DNA from: Prosthecobacter debontii
GTDB taxonomy: Bacteria; Verrucomicrobiota; Verrucomicrobiia; Verrucomicrobiales; Verrucomicrobiaceae
Reading direction: 5' to 3'
DNA: 64,000 bases
Assembly: GCF_900167535.1 (NCBI RefSeq)
Contig: NZ_FUYE01000011.1
Span: 62,001-126,000 of the forward strand
Both the position numbers and the translations under genes were made by a program. This document shows positions 46,815 through 55,546 of this stretch, in pieces. Position 1 is the first letter of the stretch. Every line of letters starts with the position of its first letter. The notes under the pieces were generated by a model. The model did not search any database. It had not been told where the DNA came from and saw nothing but the letters and a program-made list of their open reading frames with translations.

Positions 46815-49283
46815 ATGGTTCGTCTGTTTATTCCATATGCCGTTGGGCTCGCTCTGATTCCGTTGGATTCAGAGGCGGTGGATTTTTCCAAACAGGTTCG
46901 GCCGATCCTCTCAGAGAACTGTTTTTTCTGCCATGGTCCTGACGAAGCGAAGCGGGAAGCGGGGCTGCGACTCGATGAGGAAAAGACGGCCAAAGCGGAC
47001 AATGAGGGAGTGATCGCTGTGGTGCCAGGGGACCCGGATAAGAGTGCCTTGATCCAACGCATCGTCTCCACCGATCCAGATGAAGTGATGCCGCCGCCTA
47101 AGCAGCACAAAGAGATCCCTGCGGCCCAAATCGAATTGCTCAAGCAATGGATTCGAGAAGGTGCCCCATGGGGAGGGCATTGGAGTTATGAAAAGGTCGT
47201 TAGGCCTGAGGTGCGACCAATCGGCGAATCGAAAGGCCATCCGGTGGATGCCTTTCTATTAGCTCGCTTGAAGGAGGAAAAACTGAGTTACAGCCCTGAA
47301 GCGAATGCGGCTGTGTTGGTTCGGAGGGTGGCTCTTGATCTGACGGGCCTCCCCCCCACGGTGGAAGAGTTGCAGATGTTTGCCCCCGTGTCGGGAGGGA
47401 CTTTGAATCCGCAGGCTTACGAAAAGCTAGTGGATCATTATTTAGCCAAGCCCGCCTTCGGGGAGCATTGGGCACGCCAGTGGCTAGACCTCGCTCGTTA
47501 TGCAGACAGCTCGGGTTACCCCAGTGATCAACCTCGCGAAATTTGGCTGTATCGAGACTGGGTGGTCAAAGCTTTGAATGCCAACATGCCGTTTGATCAA
47601 TTTACGATTGAACAACTGGCGGGTGATCTCCTGCCGAAGCCCACCGACGATCAGCTCATCGCGACGGCTTTTCATCGCAATACGATGACGCAAAATGAAG
47701 GGGGCACGAGCGACGAAGAATTTCGTGTGGCGGCCATCGTGGATCGGGTCAATACCACCTTTGCCGTGTGGATGGGCACGACCCTGGCTTGCGCGCAATG
47801 CCACACCCATAAGTATGATCCGCTCACCCAGAAGGAATACTTTCAGATCTACGCTTTCCTGAATCAAAGCGCGGATGCGGATAAGAAAGATGAATCACCC
47901 GTGCATGAACTGGTAACGCCGGAGGTGAAGCGGCAACGGGAAGGCTGGCAAAAAGAGATCACACGGTTGGAGGCTCAGTTTGCTCAACCGTCAGACGCTT
48001 GGTTGAAGGGGCTGGAGGCTTGGTTAGCCACCCCACCTGAAGTCAAAGACAAGAAGGTGAGCGCAGCGCTGAAGGTAGCGGCGGAAAAACGCTCGAAGGA
48101 TGAGCTGAAGCTGATCCGCACTTACTATGCGCGGTATGTCTCGCCAGATGCGAAAACTGAGCGCACCCGATTGAGCCAACTGAGCCAAGAGATGGCGCGG
48201 ACCAAACCGGTCACGGTGCCGGTGATGCTGGATCTCCCAGGCAAAGATCGCCGCAAGACCCAGGTGCAACTGCGCGGCAACTGGCAGGCACTCGGTGAGG
48301 TAGTTCATGAAGGCACTCCCGCCGTATTTCCGGCTCTCCCAGCCGATGCGCCGCGCAATCGGCTGACGCTTGCTCGCTGGCTGGTCAGCTGGGAGAATCC
48401 ACTGACCGCGCGGGTAACCGTGAATCGCTTGTGGGAGAGTTTGTTCGGCATCGGTATCGTGCGCACGAGCGAGGAATTTGGCAGTCAGGGCGAGTTGCCG
48501 TTTCATCCAGAACTGCTGGACTGGCTGGCCGCCGAGTTCATGGAGAGTGGGTGGGATGTGAAGCACATGATCAAACTCTTGGTGACGACGCGGGCTTATC
48601 GTCAGGAGTCTTCCAGCACCGATGAACTGAACGAGCGTGATCCTGATAACCGCTTGTTGGCTCGGGGGCCTCGTTTCCGACCAAGCGGTGAACTGTTGCG
48701 CGATCAAGCCTTAGCCGTGAGTGGCCTGCTGAGTCCGAAAATGGGTGGACCTGCGGTCCGTCCGCTGGCTCCGAATATGGGCCTTACAACGGCCTTTGGG
48801 CGCAGCAATGACTGGACTGTGAGTGAGGGAGAGGATCGCCACCGCCGCAGCCTTTATACCGAGGTTCGCCGCAATAGCCCTTATCCCAGCTTTACCACCT
48901 TCGATGCGCCGAATCGTGAAGTCTGTACCATTCGTCGGGGACGCACCAACACACCCCTTCAAGCTTTTGTGACTCTCAATGACCCGGTGTTCATCGAGGC
49001 CAATCAAGCCTTGGCGCGCCGAGTCATGAGTGCCGAGGATAAGCTGGCGGCCATGTATGAAGTTTGTGTTTCACGTCAGCCGTCGGCGACAGAGCGTGCC
49101 GCTCTCCAGAAGCTTCACGATGAGGCGCTGACCGACTATCGAGCCGATCTTGAGTCCGCTCAAAAGATGGCGACTGAACCGCTAGGACCTGCTCCGAAAG
49201 GAGCCGACTTGGCAGAACTCGCCGCCTGGACCACGGTGGCCAACGTGGTGATGAACCTCGATGAGTTTTTGATGCGGAGATAA
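46815..49283 (+). CDS. PSC1 / DUF1549 / DUF1553 cytochrome-type protein
   Basis: An 822-residue homologue of the divergent gene. A signal peptide ([16 protein letters not shown]) leads to a haem-binding CFFCH near residue 36. DUF1549 has [19 protein letters not shown] and [14 protein letters not shown]1553 has [16 protein letters not shown] and [18 protein letters not shown]. It is about 150 residues shorter than its partner and lacks the middle concanavalin-like insert. The DUF1501 gene follows 12 bases after the stop, the standard arrangement for this protein pair, so the two are likely one periplasmic complex. Confidence 0.92.
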   Translation: MVRLFIPYAVGLALIPLDSEAVDFSKQVRPILSENCFFCHGPDEAKREAGLRLDEEKTAKADNEGVIAVVPGDPDKSALIQRIVSTDPDEVMPPPKQHKEIPAAQIELLKQWIREGAPWGGHWSYEKVVRPEVRPIGESKGHPVDAFLLARLKEEKLSYSPEANAAVLVRRVALDLTGLPPTVEELQMFAPVSGGTLNPQAYEKLVDHYLAKPAFGEHWARQWLDLARYADSSGYPSDQPREIWLYRDWVVKALNANMPFDQFTIEQLAGDLLPKPTDDQLIATAFHRNTMTQNEGGTSDEEFRVAAIVDRVNTTFAVWMGTTLACAQCHTHKYDPLTQKEYFQIYAFLNQSADADKKDESPVHELVTPEVKRQREGWQKEITRLEAQFAQPSDAWLKGLEAWLATPPEVKDKKVSAALKVAAEKRSKDELKLIRTYYARYVSPDAKTERTRLSQLSQEMARTKPVTVPVMLDLPGKDRRKTQVQLRGNWQALGEVVHEGTPAVFPALPADAPRNRLTLARWLVSWENPLTARVTVNRLWESLFGIGIVRTSEEFGSQGELPFHPELLDWLAAEFMESGWDVKHMIKLLVTTRAYRQESSSTDELNERDPDNRLLARGPRFRPSGELLRDQALAVSGLLSPKMGGPAVRPLAPNMGLTTAFGRSNDWTVSEGEDRHRRSLYTEVRRNSPYPSFTTFDAPNREVCTIRRGRTNTPLQAFVTLNDPVFIEANQALARRVMSAEDKLAAMYEVCVSRQPSATERAALQKLHDEALTDYRADLESAQKMATEPLGPAPKGADLAELAAWTTVANVVMNLDEFLMRR

Positions 49284-49295
49284 CCCCCTAAGCCC

Positions 49296-50747
49296 ATGAA
49301 CCCCGTCCGCCACGACAGTCTTCAGTTCACCACGCGCCGCGCTTTTCTAAGCAGCGCAGGGCAGTTCAGTCTCGGGGCCATCGCCTTGCAGGCACTGCAG
49401 GGGCAGGGCCAAGCCTCGCCATCGGTGGTCAATCCTATGGCGCCACGTGTGTCGCATCATGCGGCCAAGGCGAAGCGGGTGATCTACCTGCACATGTCGG
49501 GGGCACCGCCACATCTGGACCTGTTTGATTACAAACCGGAGTTGGTGAAACACGATGGTGAAAATTGCCCGGACTCCATTCTGAAAGGGCGCACCTTTGC
49601 CTTCACCACTGGTGTGCCTAAGCTCATGGGCACTCCGCGCAGCTTCCAGCGTTACGGTCAGGCAGGCATGTGGATGAGTGATGCCTGTCCTAACTTCCAC
49701 ACCATCGCGGATGAGATCACCATGGTGCGGTCCATGTTCACGGATCAGTTCAACCATGCGCCGGCGGAGTTGCTGCTGTTCACGGGGCACACCCGTCAGG
49801 GCAGGCCCTCCCTCGGCTCATGGGCCACATACGGGTTGGGCACGGAAAACCAGGACTTGCCCGGGTTTGTAACCCTCATCTCCAGCGGCACTCAGCCAAG
49901 CGGTGGGCAGGGGCTGTGGGGCAGTGGTTTCATCCCCTCCGTTTATCAGGGCGTTCAGTGCCGCAGTAAGGGCGATCCCGTGCTGTATGTCTCCGACCCC
50001 GCAGGCATGAGCCGCAGCATGCGCCGCCGCACCTTGGATGCGCTGCGGGAGATCAATGAGAGCCAAGTGGCTGAACTCGGGCATCCCGAGACGGTCACCC
50101 GCATTGCGCAGTATGAGCTGGCCTATCGCATGCAGATGAGTGTGCCGGAGGTGATGGATATCTCCAAAGAACCTTCCAAGGTCATTGAGGAGTATGGTGC
50201 CAAGCCGGGGGAGGCGAGCTTTGCCAACAACTGCCTTTTAGCTCGACGTCTCGTGGAGAAGGGCGTGCGTTTTGTGCAGCTCTTCGATTGGGGGTGGGAC
50301 TTCCATGGCACGTCGGAGGCCTCCGGCATCACCGATGGTCTGACGAAAAAGATGGCCGAGACGGACAAACCCGTGGCGGCTCTTATTAAAGATCTCAAAC
50401 AGCGGGGCTTGCTGGAAGACACGCTGGTCATCTGGGGCGGTGAATTTGGCCGCACCCCCTTCCGAGAAGGCCGCACCGCAGCGAGTAAGATCCTCGGACG
50501 CGATCACTACCCCGATTGCTTCACCCTCTTCATGGCAGGTGGCGGGGTGAAATCAGGCTTCGACTACGGCAGCACGGATGAGCTCGGCTTCGGCATCGCT
50601 GAGAAAAAGGTCCATGTGCATGATTTCCAAGCCACGGTGATGCATTTGCTGGGTTTCAATCACGAGCGCTTTACCTATCGCTTCCAGGGACGTGACTATC
50701 GCCTGACGGATGTTCACGGCCATGTGGTGCACGATCTTTTGGTCTAA
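49296..50747 (+). CDS. DUF1501 family Tat-exported protein
   Basis: A 483-residue protein with a twin-arginine signal, TRRAFLSSAGQFSLGAIA. The body is the DUF1501 (alkaline-phosphatase-superfamily-like) fold: YLHMSGAPPHLDLFDYKP near the start, DQFNHAPAELLLFTGH, RFVQLFDWGWDFHG and VIWGGEFGRTPF with candidate metal ligands. Members accompany DUF1549/1553 proteins across Planctomycetes and Verrucomicrobia. The Tat route suggests folding with cofactor or metals before export. Translationally close to the gene upstream. Activity unknown. Confidence 0.92.
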   Translation: MNPVRHDSLQFTTRRAFLSSAGQFSLGAIALQALQGQGQASPSVVNPMAPRVSHHAAKAKRVIYLHMSGAPPHLDLFDYKPELVKHDGENCPDSILKGRTFAFTTGVPKLMGTPRSFQRYGQAGMWMSDACPNFHTIADEITMVRSMFTDQFNHAPAELLLFTGHTRQGRPSLGSWATYGLGTENQDLPGFVTLISSGTQPSGGQGLWGSGFIPSVYQGVQCRSKGDPVLYVSDPAGMSRSMRRRTLDALREINESQVAELGHPETVTRIAQYELAYRMQMSVPEVMDISKEPSKVIEEYGAKPGEASFANNCLLARRLVEKGVRFVQLFDWGWDFHGTSEASGITDGLTKKMAETDKPVAALIKDLKQRGLLEDTLVIWGGEFGRTPFREGRTAASKILGRDHYPDCFTLFMAGGGVKSGFDYGSTDELGFGIAEKKVHVHDFQATVMHLLGFNHERFTYRFQGRDYRLTDVHGHVVHDLLV

Positions 50748-50837
50748 AACGACACTCTCAGACCTGCGAGGTCAGTTTTACAAGAGTCTATTTGGCCCAT
50801 TGCAATTACTAAAATAGTCGTTAGCCTCGCACACGTT

Positions 50838-50861
50838 GCAGCCTCACGACGTGGAGGCTGC
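50838..50861 (+). other. Hairpin upstream of the 37-aa lipoprotein gene
   Basis: GCAGCCTC (50838-50845) and GAGGCTGC (50854-50861) form a perfect 8-bp stem with an eight-base loop, 36 bases before the next start. No T-run follows, so a leader structure is as likely as a terminator for the DUF1501 operon. Confidence 0.4.
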
Positions 50862-50896
50862 CGCAAAGCTAACAAAAACGCTACAAACATCAGACT

Positions 50897-51010
50897 ATGA
50901 AATACGCCCTCCTCGCTCTTGCAGCTTCCGTGATCGCCGGTGGCCTTGTCTCCTGCGCTTCCAAGGCTCCCCCTCCGCCGCCTCCTGCTCCTGTGCAGAT
51001 GAGCAAGTAA
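50897..51010 (+). CDS. Tiny proline-rich lipoprotein, 37 aa
   Basis: A 37-residue frame from ATG 50897 to TAA 51008-51010. It begins MKYALLALAASVIAGGLVSC, a canonical lipoprotein leader with lipobox LVSC, then ASKAPPPPPPAPVQMSK. After processing only about 18 residues would remain. Entericidin-like in size, but the proline run is distinct. It precedes the Cys-rich lipoprotein by 61 bases on the same strand. Too small for standard gene finding; the clear leader and lipobox support it. Function unknown. Confidence 0.6.
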   Translation: MKYALLALAASVIAGGLVSCASKAPPPPPPAPVQMSK

Positions 51011-51071
51011 TTGGAAGAATAGGTTAAAAGGCGTCTCATGGACGACCGTGGCCAACCAACACATATTTTCT

Positions 51072-51251
51072 ATGATCCGTCTTCTTACCATCGGTCTTGC
51101 CTCCGTCTCCTTCTTGCTGGCCTCCTGCGCTAGCGCCAAGAAGGACAGTTCCTGCTGCAGTGCTTCCGGCGATAAAGCCGCCAGCTCCTGCTGCTCGACC
51201 AAAGACAAGGGTGCCTGCTGTGACTCCAAAAAAGAGGGTCATAAGCACTAA
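51072..51251 (+). CDS. Small Cys-rich lipoprotein, 59 aa
   Basis: A 59-residue protein, started at ATG 51072. The leader IRLLTIGLASVSFLLASC ends in lipobox LASC. The mature part carries three Cys-Cys pairs in a loose repeat (KKDSSCCS, SSCCSTKDK, GACCDSKK) and ends GHKH. Such density of CC pairs with a terminal His cluster points to metal binding or disulfide-linked envelope structure; no named family recognised. An in-frame ATG at 51048 would add eight residues before the leader. A strong terminator follows, so the two tiny lipoprotein genes may be one transcript. Confidence 0.75.
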   Translation: MIRLLTIGLASVSFLLASCASAKKDSSCCSASGDKAASSCCSTKDKGACCDSKKEGHKH

Positions 51252-51281
51252 GCCCTGAGGTTAGTCCGTCATTCCCTGTAG

Positions 51282-51320
51282 GCACCGCATGTGGGTTCAC
51301 CCGCATGCGGTGTCTCTTTT
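51282..51320 (+). terminator. Rho-independent terminator after the Cys-rich lipoprotein
   Basis: A 13-bp stem with one G-T pair (51283-51295 with 51300-51312) closes a TTCA loop and is followed by TCTCTTTT. It lies about 30 bases after the stop codon. Confidence 0.9.
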
Positions 51321-51510
51321 ATGTCGGGATTCCAGGTTGCGTTTAACCATCAGGCTATACGGGGCGCATGCCCAACGGTGGATTGGCTTGCGACCCATAG
51401 GGTCGCACGATCCGGCCCAGGATTAGCCGAACAGATGCCGCGATACATCAATGATTCGACATCCTTGGTGAGTGAAATCGCAAACGAGGAACAAGCCGGA
51501 TTGACTCAGC
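51321..51510. other. Gene-free convergent spacer with a perfect short hairpin
   Basis: TGCGACCC (51389-51396) and GGGTCGCA (51400-51407) form an 8-bp stem with a three-base ATA loop. No T-run on either strand. This may be a minimal terminator for the kinase gene or a REP-like unit. No gene seen. Confidence 0.4.
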
Positions 51511-52854
51511 TTACACTCTCACCTGCGGCCGTTTTTCGATCACCTCGCGCACCACGCGGATGAGCTCGCCGCTGTCGTAGGGCTTCGGCAGCATGCCGAG
51601 AAAGCCGTATTCGCCGGGGTCCTGCATCGTGGGGTCCAGGCGGTTACCACTGGAGACGACGGCGGTCACGTGCGGGTCGATTTGACGCAGGTGTTCCATG
51701 GTCTCCGCCCCCCCCATACCCATCGGGATGGTGAGATCGATCAGGACGAGGTCAAAACATTGGCCTGCCTTCAGCGCTTCCTGGTAGCTGGCGACGGTGT
51801 CTCGGCCATCTCCTGTTTCTACAATTTCAAAGCCCTCGTTCTTCAGGTTGCGCACGATGAGCTGGCGCAAAAGCAGGTCATCCTCCAGCACCAGCACACG
51901 GCCTTGCGGCGGTTTCGGAGCAGGTGTTACGGCCCCTGGTAGTGGAGTGATGGGCGTCAGCGGCGCGGTGAGGCTGCTCAGCAGGGCCTGTTTGAACTCT
52001 TCCGCGGAGGCATAACGTTGATTTCGGTCCGGCATCAGTGCCCGCACGATGACTGTATCCAGGCGCGGATCGGTGCCTGCTAGGGCGGAAGGCGGCTGCC
52101 AGGCCCCACGGGGTAGGGCTCCTGTGAGCATCTGGTAAAACACTACCCCGAGAGCATAGAGGTCCGCCCGGTGATCGATCACCGCGCTCGTGTCATACTG
52201 CTCCGGCGCGGCGTAGTCGGGCGTGCCCATGGCCATGTTGCTATGGGTCAGCAGGGTGGTCGGGCGGTCGAACCGCTTGGCCAGGCCAAAGTCCGCCAGC
52301 TTCACCCGGCCATCGGACGAGATCAGCACATTGGCCGGTTTCAGGTCCCGATGCACGAGGCCCTTGGAGTGGGCATAGGTCAGGGCGTCACACAGCGCGG
52401 GCACGATTTGCAGCGCCTCCGCCTGGGTCATCTTGCGGCTGGAGAGCAGGTGGTGCAGGTCTGTGCCCTCGATGAACTCCATCACGTAGTAGAGGTAGTC
52501 TCCCACCACACCCAGATCATACACACTGACAATGTTGGGGTGGTTCATGTGCGCCAGGGACTGCGCCTCCCGGCGAAACCGCTCCGCATAAGAGTAATCC
52601 GTGCCGTGCTGCTGATGCAGGATCTTGATCGCGACCGGTCGGTCCAGCTTGAGCTGGCGTCCGCGATACACGGCGCCCATGCCGCCTTGGCCGATCAGAG
52701 AGTCGAACACATACTCCCCGGTGGAGACCATGCGCGTCAGTTCCTCCGGCGTGGGGTAGATTTGTAGAGGTGCCCAGCCTGCCACGCCATCGGACACGGA
52801 CGGTGCCGCCTTAGGCGGTGTCGATCGTTTACCGAAGGAGAAGAAACGCATCAT
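51511..52854 (-). CDS. Serine/threonine protein kinase with C-terminal receiver domain
   Basis: A 447-residue cytoplasmic fusion. Residues about 45-300 are an apparently active Hanks-type kinase: IGQGGMGAVY, VAIKIL, HRDLKPAN, ADFGLA and the activation-segment motif GTPDYAAPEQ are all intact. After a Pro-rich linker, residues about 318-440 are a receiver domain with VLEDD, the acceptor Asp in LVLIDLTIP, and the conserved Lys in PKPYDSGE. No membrane helix. Output is through phosphorylation of unknown targets, possibly gated by a histidine kinase acting on the receiver. It is divergent from a GAF gene and a subtilase gene; the pair may form its signalling circuit. Confidence 0.93.
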   Translation of the reverse strand: MMRFFSFGKRSTPPKAAPSVSDGVAGWAPLQIYPTPEELTRMVSTGEYVFDSLIGQGGMGAVYRGRQLKLDRPVAIKILHQQHGTDYSYAERFRREAQSLAHMNHPNIVSVYDLGVVGDYLYYVMEFIEGTDLHHLLSSRKMTQAEALQIVPALCDALTYAHSKGLVHRDLKPANVLISSDGRVKLADFGLAKRFDRPTTLLTHSNMAMGTPDYAAPEQYDTSAVIDHRADLYALGVVFYQMLTGALPRGAWQPPSALAGTDPRLDTVIVRALMPDRNQRYASAEEFKQALLSSLTAPLTPITPLPGAVTPAPKPPQGRVLVLEDDLLLRQLIVRNLKNEGFEIVETGDGRDTVASYQEALKAGQCFDLVLIDLTIPMGMGGAETMEHLRQIDPHVTAVVSSGNRLDPTMQDPGEYGFLGMLPKPYDSGELIRVVREVIEKRPQVRV

Positions 52855-52961
52855 GGGCAGGGAGAGCAGGCTTGGACAGTCAGGAGTTTGCTTTGTCCCC
52901 GCAAGTAACTCTTTTCAATCGCATACGTTGCCACATTCATCTCTTCCACTTAGCATTTGGC
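52855..52961. promoter_or_regulatory. Divergent promoter region between kinase and GAF genes
   Basis: About 107 bases between outward-facing starts. Both promoters should be here. The right half is AT-richer than the genes. No operator repeat seen. Confidence 0.35.
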
Positions 52962-53609
52962 ATGCCCGCGCCCTATTCCACCTTTCCAGACCCGGATTTG
53001 AGCCCCCTGGCGGAGCGGTTGGACAGTCGCTGTGAGGAGCATGCCCTGCATGCGCTCCGTCTAGCTCCAGCGGCATTGGTGGAGGGTTTACCAGCGCGGC
53101 TGCTGCATCAGGCCCTGGCGGGGGTGCAGGCGGATGAAGGCAGCGTCTGGCTGGCCCAGGAGACCCCTGCCGTGCTGGTGCCGGTCTGGAACAACGGCCC
53201 CGATGCCGCGCGCTTCGTCGGCAGCTTTCGCCTGCCTTCCACACAGGGCATCACGGGCAGTGTGTTCACCAGTGGACTGGCTGCGTGTGAGAGCGAGGTG
53301 TGCTTTCGTCAACGGCAAAACCGCGATCTCGACCGTAGCCTGGAGGTGCTCACCTGGGCCATGTTGGCCGTGCCGCTGAAGTTTGCCGGTGCCGTACGAG
53401 GGGTCATCACCGCTGTGCGGCTCATTCGCCCGCGTGATCTGCCGGGTCTCACCCACGTGCCCGAGTCCGCTGCAGATTTTCCCCCCGGGTTTACCCCTCC
53501 GGCAGCTTTTAGCGTGGCGGATCTGGCCGCCATGGAAACCACAGCCGCAGGTGTGGGTCGCCTCATTCAGCATCGTCTTACCACCTGGGTTCTCGGCACC
53601 GAGGAGTGA
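52962..53609 (+). CDS. GAF-like domain protein
   Basis: A 215-residue protein, started at ATG 52962; the frame runs upstream to 52818, but that part overlaps the kinase start and is Arg-rich. Features fit a GAF fold: ALAGVQADEGSVWLAQ, VPVWNNGPDAARFVG, QGITGSVFTSG with the usual turn, and LAVPLKFAGAVRGVITAVRL. No output domain is attached, so it would act as a free sensor or adaptor. It precedes a subtilase gene by 51 bases on the same strand and is divergent from the receiver-kinase. Confidence 0.75.
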   Translation: MPAPYSTFPDPDLSPLAERLDSRCEEHALHALRLAPAALVEGLPARLLHQALAGVQADEGSVWLAQETPAVLVPVWNNGPDAARFVGSFRLPSTQGITGSVFTSGLAACESEVCFRQRQNRDLDRSLEVLTWAMLAVPLKFAGAVRGVITAVRLIRPRDLPGLTHVPESAADFPPGFTPPAAFSVADLAAMETTAAGVGRLIQHRLTTWVLGTEE

Positions 53610-53660
53610 CCGCTGTCCCACCCCTTTCTTTGTCCCACCCGCGATGGCCCTACCTGACTC

Positions 53661-54392
53661 ATGACCCTGCAGGATCTCCAAACCAGCACCGGCCGCGGCG
53701 TCCGCATTGCCATTTTGGATTCCGGTGTGGAGACCTCGCACCCCGCCTTGGCCGGTCTGGAGTTGAGCGATGACGTGGCCTTTGAGCGCGATGGCTCATT
53801 TTTGAAAACCGTCCCTGGGGGCGGTGGGGATGTCATGGGTCACGGCACCGCCATCGCCTGGATCATCCGCAGTCTCGCCCCCGAGGCCGAGATCGGCAGC
53901 TTTCGTGTTCTGGATGGCGATCTACGCGGTCGCACCACCGTCATCTGGGAGGCCGCTCGTCTGGCCATGCAGCGCGGTTATCACATCCTCAATTGCAGCT
54001 TTGGCAGCCCGGGCGAGGCCCGCTTTGTCATGCCCTACAAGGAATGGACCGATGAAGCCTACCTGCGCCGCACCCACATCGTCGCGGCCTGTAGCAATGA
54101 AGACGCGAACCTGCGCGAATGGCCCGGCTGGTTCCCCACCGTTCTCACCGTCAACCTCGCCGACATGCCCGATCAACCCTGGGCCCATCGCCCCGGCAGC
54201 ATGGTCGAATTCCTCGCCCACGGATATCAAGTCCGCGTGCCCTGGCAGGGCGGTTGGAAAGTCGTCACTGGCAGCAGCTTCGCCGCCCCGAGAGTGACCG
54301 GCTGGCTGGCGAAACTCCTTTCTGTTAGGCCCGATCTCAGCGTGGAAGGGGCGAAGGAGTGGATGCGGGGGATGACTTCACGAAGTCGATAG
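53661..54392 (+). CDS. Leaderless subtilisin-like (S8) serine protease
   Basis: A 243-residue protein. The triad can be placed: Asp about 20 in AILDSGVE, His about 61 in GHGTAIA, and Ser about 206 in GSSFAAPRV. It has no signal peptide, prodomain or extension, so it is a compact intracellular-type subtilase, smaller than most (usually at least 270 mature). The oxyanion Asn may be the one in ACSNEDAN. It follows a GAF gene and faces a receiver-kinase gene, so proteolysis may be an output of that signalling module. Substrate unknown. Confidence 0.85.
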   Translation: MTLQDLQTSTGRGVRIAILDSGVETSHPALAGLELSDDVAFERDGSFLKTVPGGGGDVMGHGTAIAWIIRSLAPEAEIGSFRVLDGDLRGRTTVIWEAARLAMQRGYHILNCSFGSPGEARFVMPYKEWTDEAYLRRTHIVAACSNEDANLREWPGWFPTVLTVNLADMPDQPWAHRPGSMVEFLAHGYQVRVPWQGGWKVVTGSSFAAPRVTGWLAKLLSVRPDLSVEGAKEWMRGMTSRSR

Positions 54393-54481
54393 CTGACGAA
54401 GGGTGAAAGTCCGGTTTGGTCACGGGATCAAACTCTTTTTGTTATTGACATCCTTTTGGTTAATCCCCCGGCTGCCTGGGT

Positions 54482-54865
54482 ATGACAACCTTGTCTTTAT
54501 CGCATCAGAAGTTTGTTCAAGTGTATGTGAGCCATGCCAATGCGGCACGGGCGTATCAGGCGGTATATCCTGAGGCGAGTATGGACTCGGCTCGGAAGGC
54601 AGGCTCGCGACTGCTGAGGCAGCCGGAAGTGGCGGCGGAGGTCGAGCGTCTGCGCAGGCTGAGTGAATCCGCCTCGGTGATGGACCTCGCCCAAAAGCGG
54701 GAGTTCCTGGCCCGCATCATCCATGACCCGGGGCAGAAGACGGCGGATCGACTGCGAGCGCTGAAGCTGGATGCGGAGTTGGCCGGCGAGATGGGTTTTC
54801 CCCGTGCCGCGAACGACTCCGATGAGGCCGCGGGTGAGATCGTGCAAGCGATCCGTCATGTGTGA
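54482..54865 (+). CDS. Terminase small subunit-like protein (orphan phage-type gene)
   Basis: A 127-residue protein resembling terminase small subunits (Terminase_2): LSHQKFVQVYVSHANAARAY, then a helix-turn-helix-like SMDSARKAGSRLLRQPEV and a C-terminal helical part with QKREFLARIIHD. Terminases initiate phage DNA packaging by binding DNA. No large terminase, portal or other phage gene lies nearby, so this is a remnant or a domesticated DNA-binding protein. A TTGACA hexamer at 54445-54450 could be part of its promoter. The gene has a normal length and no break. Confidence 0.7.
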   Translation: MTTLSLSHQKFVQVYVSHANAARAYQAVYPEASMDSARKAGSRLLRQPEVAAEVERLRRLSESASVMDLAQKREFLARIIHDPGQKTADRLRALKLDAELAGEMGFPRAANDSDEAAGEIVQAIRHV

Positions 54866-55234
54866 CCCGCGTGGAAGCGGAGGCGATGGGGTGAGGCGGG
54901 TGAGGGGTTCAAGTGAGGGTTGTTGAGGCACGGAAGGAAGTGGTTGGGACTCCCACGTTGCCGACCGTTCCACCCGTCCCGATTCGGCCCTTGGATGTCA
55001 TCCCCCTGTTCTGGCGACCTTTCAGGCTGTGACACGTAGGCCGTCGATATCTTTCGGCACTACCCAGGGCTGGCTCCGCTGTGCCTGGGCTGAATCCGGC
55101 GACCCGTTGGGCCGCAAGAAGCTGTTTATCGACTAGAGAGGAGCGCGGACACTTTGTCCGCATCTTCTAACATCGCGGCTTTGCCGCCATTTGAAGGAAG
55201 CGGAGAAGGCTCTCTTCTCTCCTTTTCCATGCCT
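54866..55234. repeat. REP-like repeat patch, gene-free
   Basis: Several short palindromes: CCCAGG (55063-55068) with CCTGGG (55084-55089); GCGGACA/TGTCCGC with a CTT loop (55145-55161); and GCGGC/GCCGC with a TTT loop (55175-55187). The last two stand 13 bases apart like a REP doublet. ORFs here are low-complexity and lack family features. From general knowledge, similar patches are common in Verrucomicrobia and Planctomycetes; copy number here is unknown. Confidence 0.5.
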
Positions 55235-55465
55235 TCACGCACTGCGGCTGCGGATGGCTTTGCCGAGGTAGCGGAGGTATTCGGGGTGCTCTTTGAGCAG
55301 TTGGGCCAGAGCTGCACGTTCCTTGGCATCGGCCTCACCGGAGGCGAAGGCATCGAGCCGGGGCAGGACGTCCGCAGGGGGATCTCCCAGATCGTGACCC
55401 TCGACATCGAGGTCCATCCGACGGAGGAAGCGGGTAAGGATGAAGAGATCGTTTTCAGCAGTCAT
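55235..55465 (-). CDS. Small acidic protein, possible Cys-less mini anti-sigma factor
   Basis: A 76-residue protein, 81 bases downstream of a sigma factor gene on the same strand. Its C-terminal half, LDAFASGEADAKERAALAQ then KEHPEYLRYLGKAI, follows the pattern of zinc-finger anti-sigma domains (a Leu-x-Ala-x-x-x-Gly-Glu opening, ERA helix, then a cysteine pair), but both cysteines are absent: the HPEY replaces CPEC. No membrane segment. The position after the sigma gene supports an anti-sigma or sigma-partner role; this is inference. ORFs in other frames lack such features. Confidence 0.6.
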   Translation of the reverse strand: MTAENDLFILTRFLRRMDLDVEGHDLGDPPADVLPRLDAFASGEADAKERAALAQLLKEHPEYLRYLGKAIRSRSA

Positions 55466-55546
55466 ACGGGTGGCGGTGGCGGGTGTTTGTCTGTCTGAAG
55501 AGGGATGCAGCGAGGGGCAGAAACTTGCGCAGAAAGTGAAACCTTT

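Noticed and set aside
54482-54865. Prophage
   Set aside because: Only a terminase small subunit-like gene is present; no large terminase, portal, capsid, integrase or att repeats were seen.
54909-55163. 84-codon minus-strand ORF in the repeat patch
   Set aside because: It runs across the palindromes and is of low complexity; it looks like repeat DNA rather than a gene.
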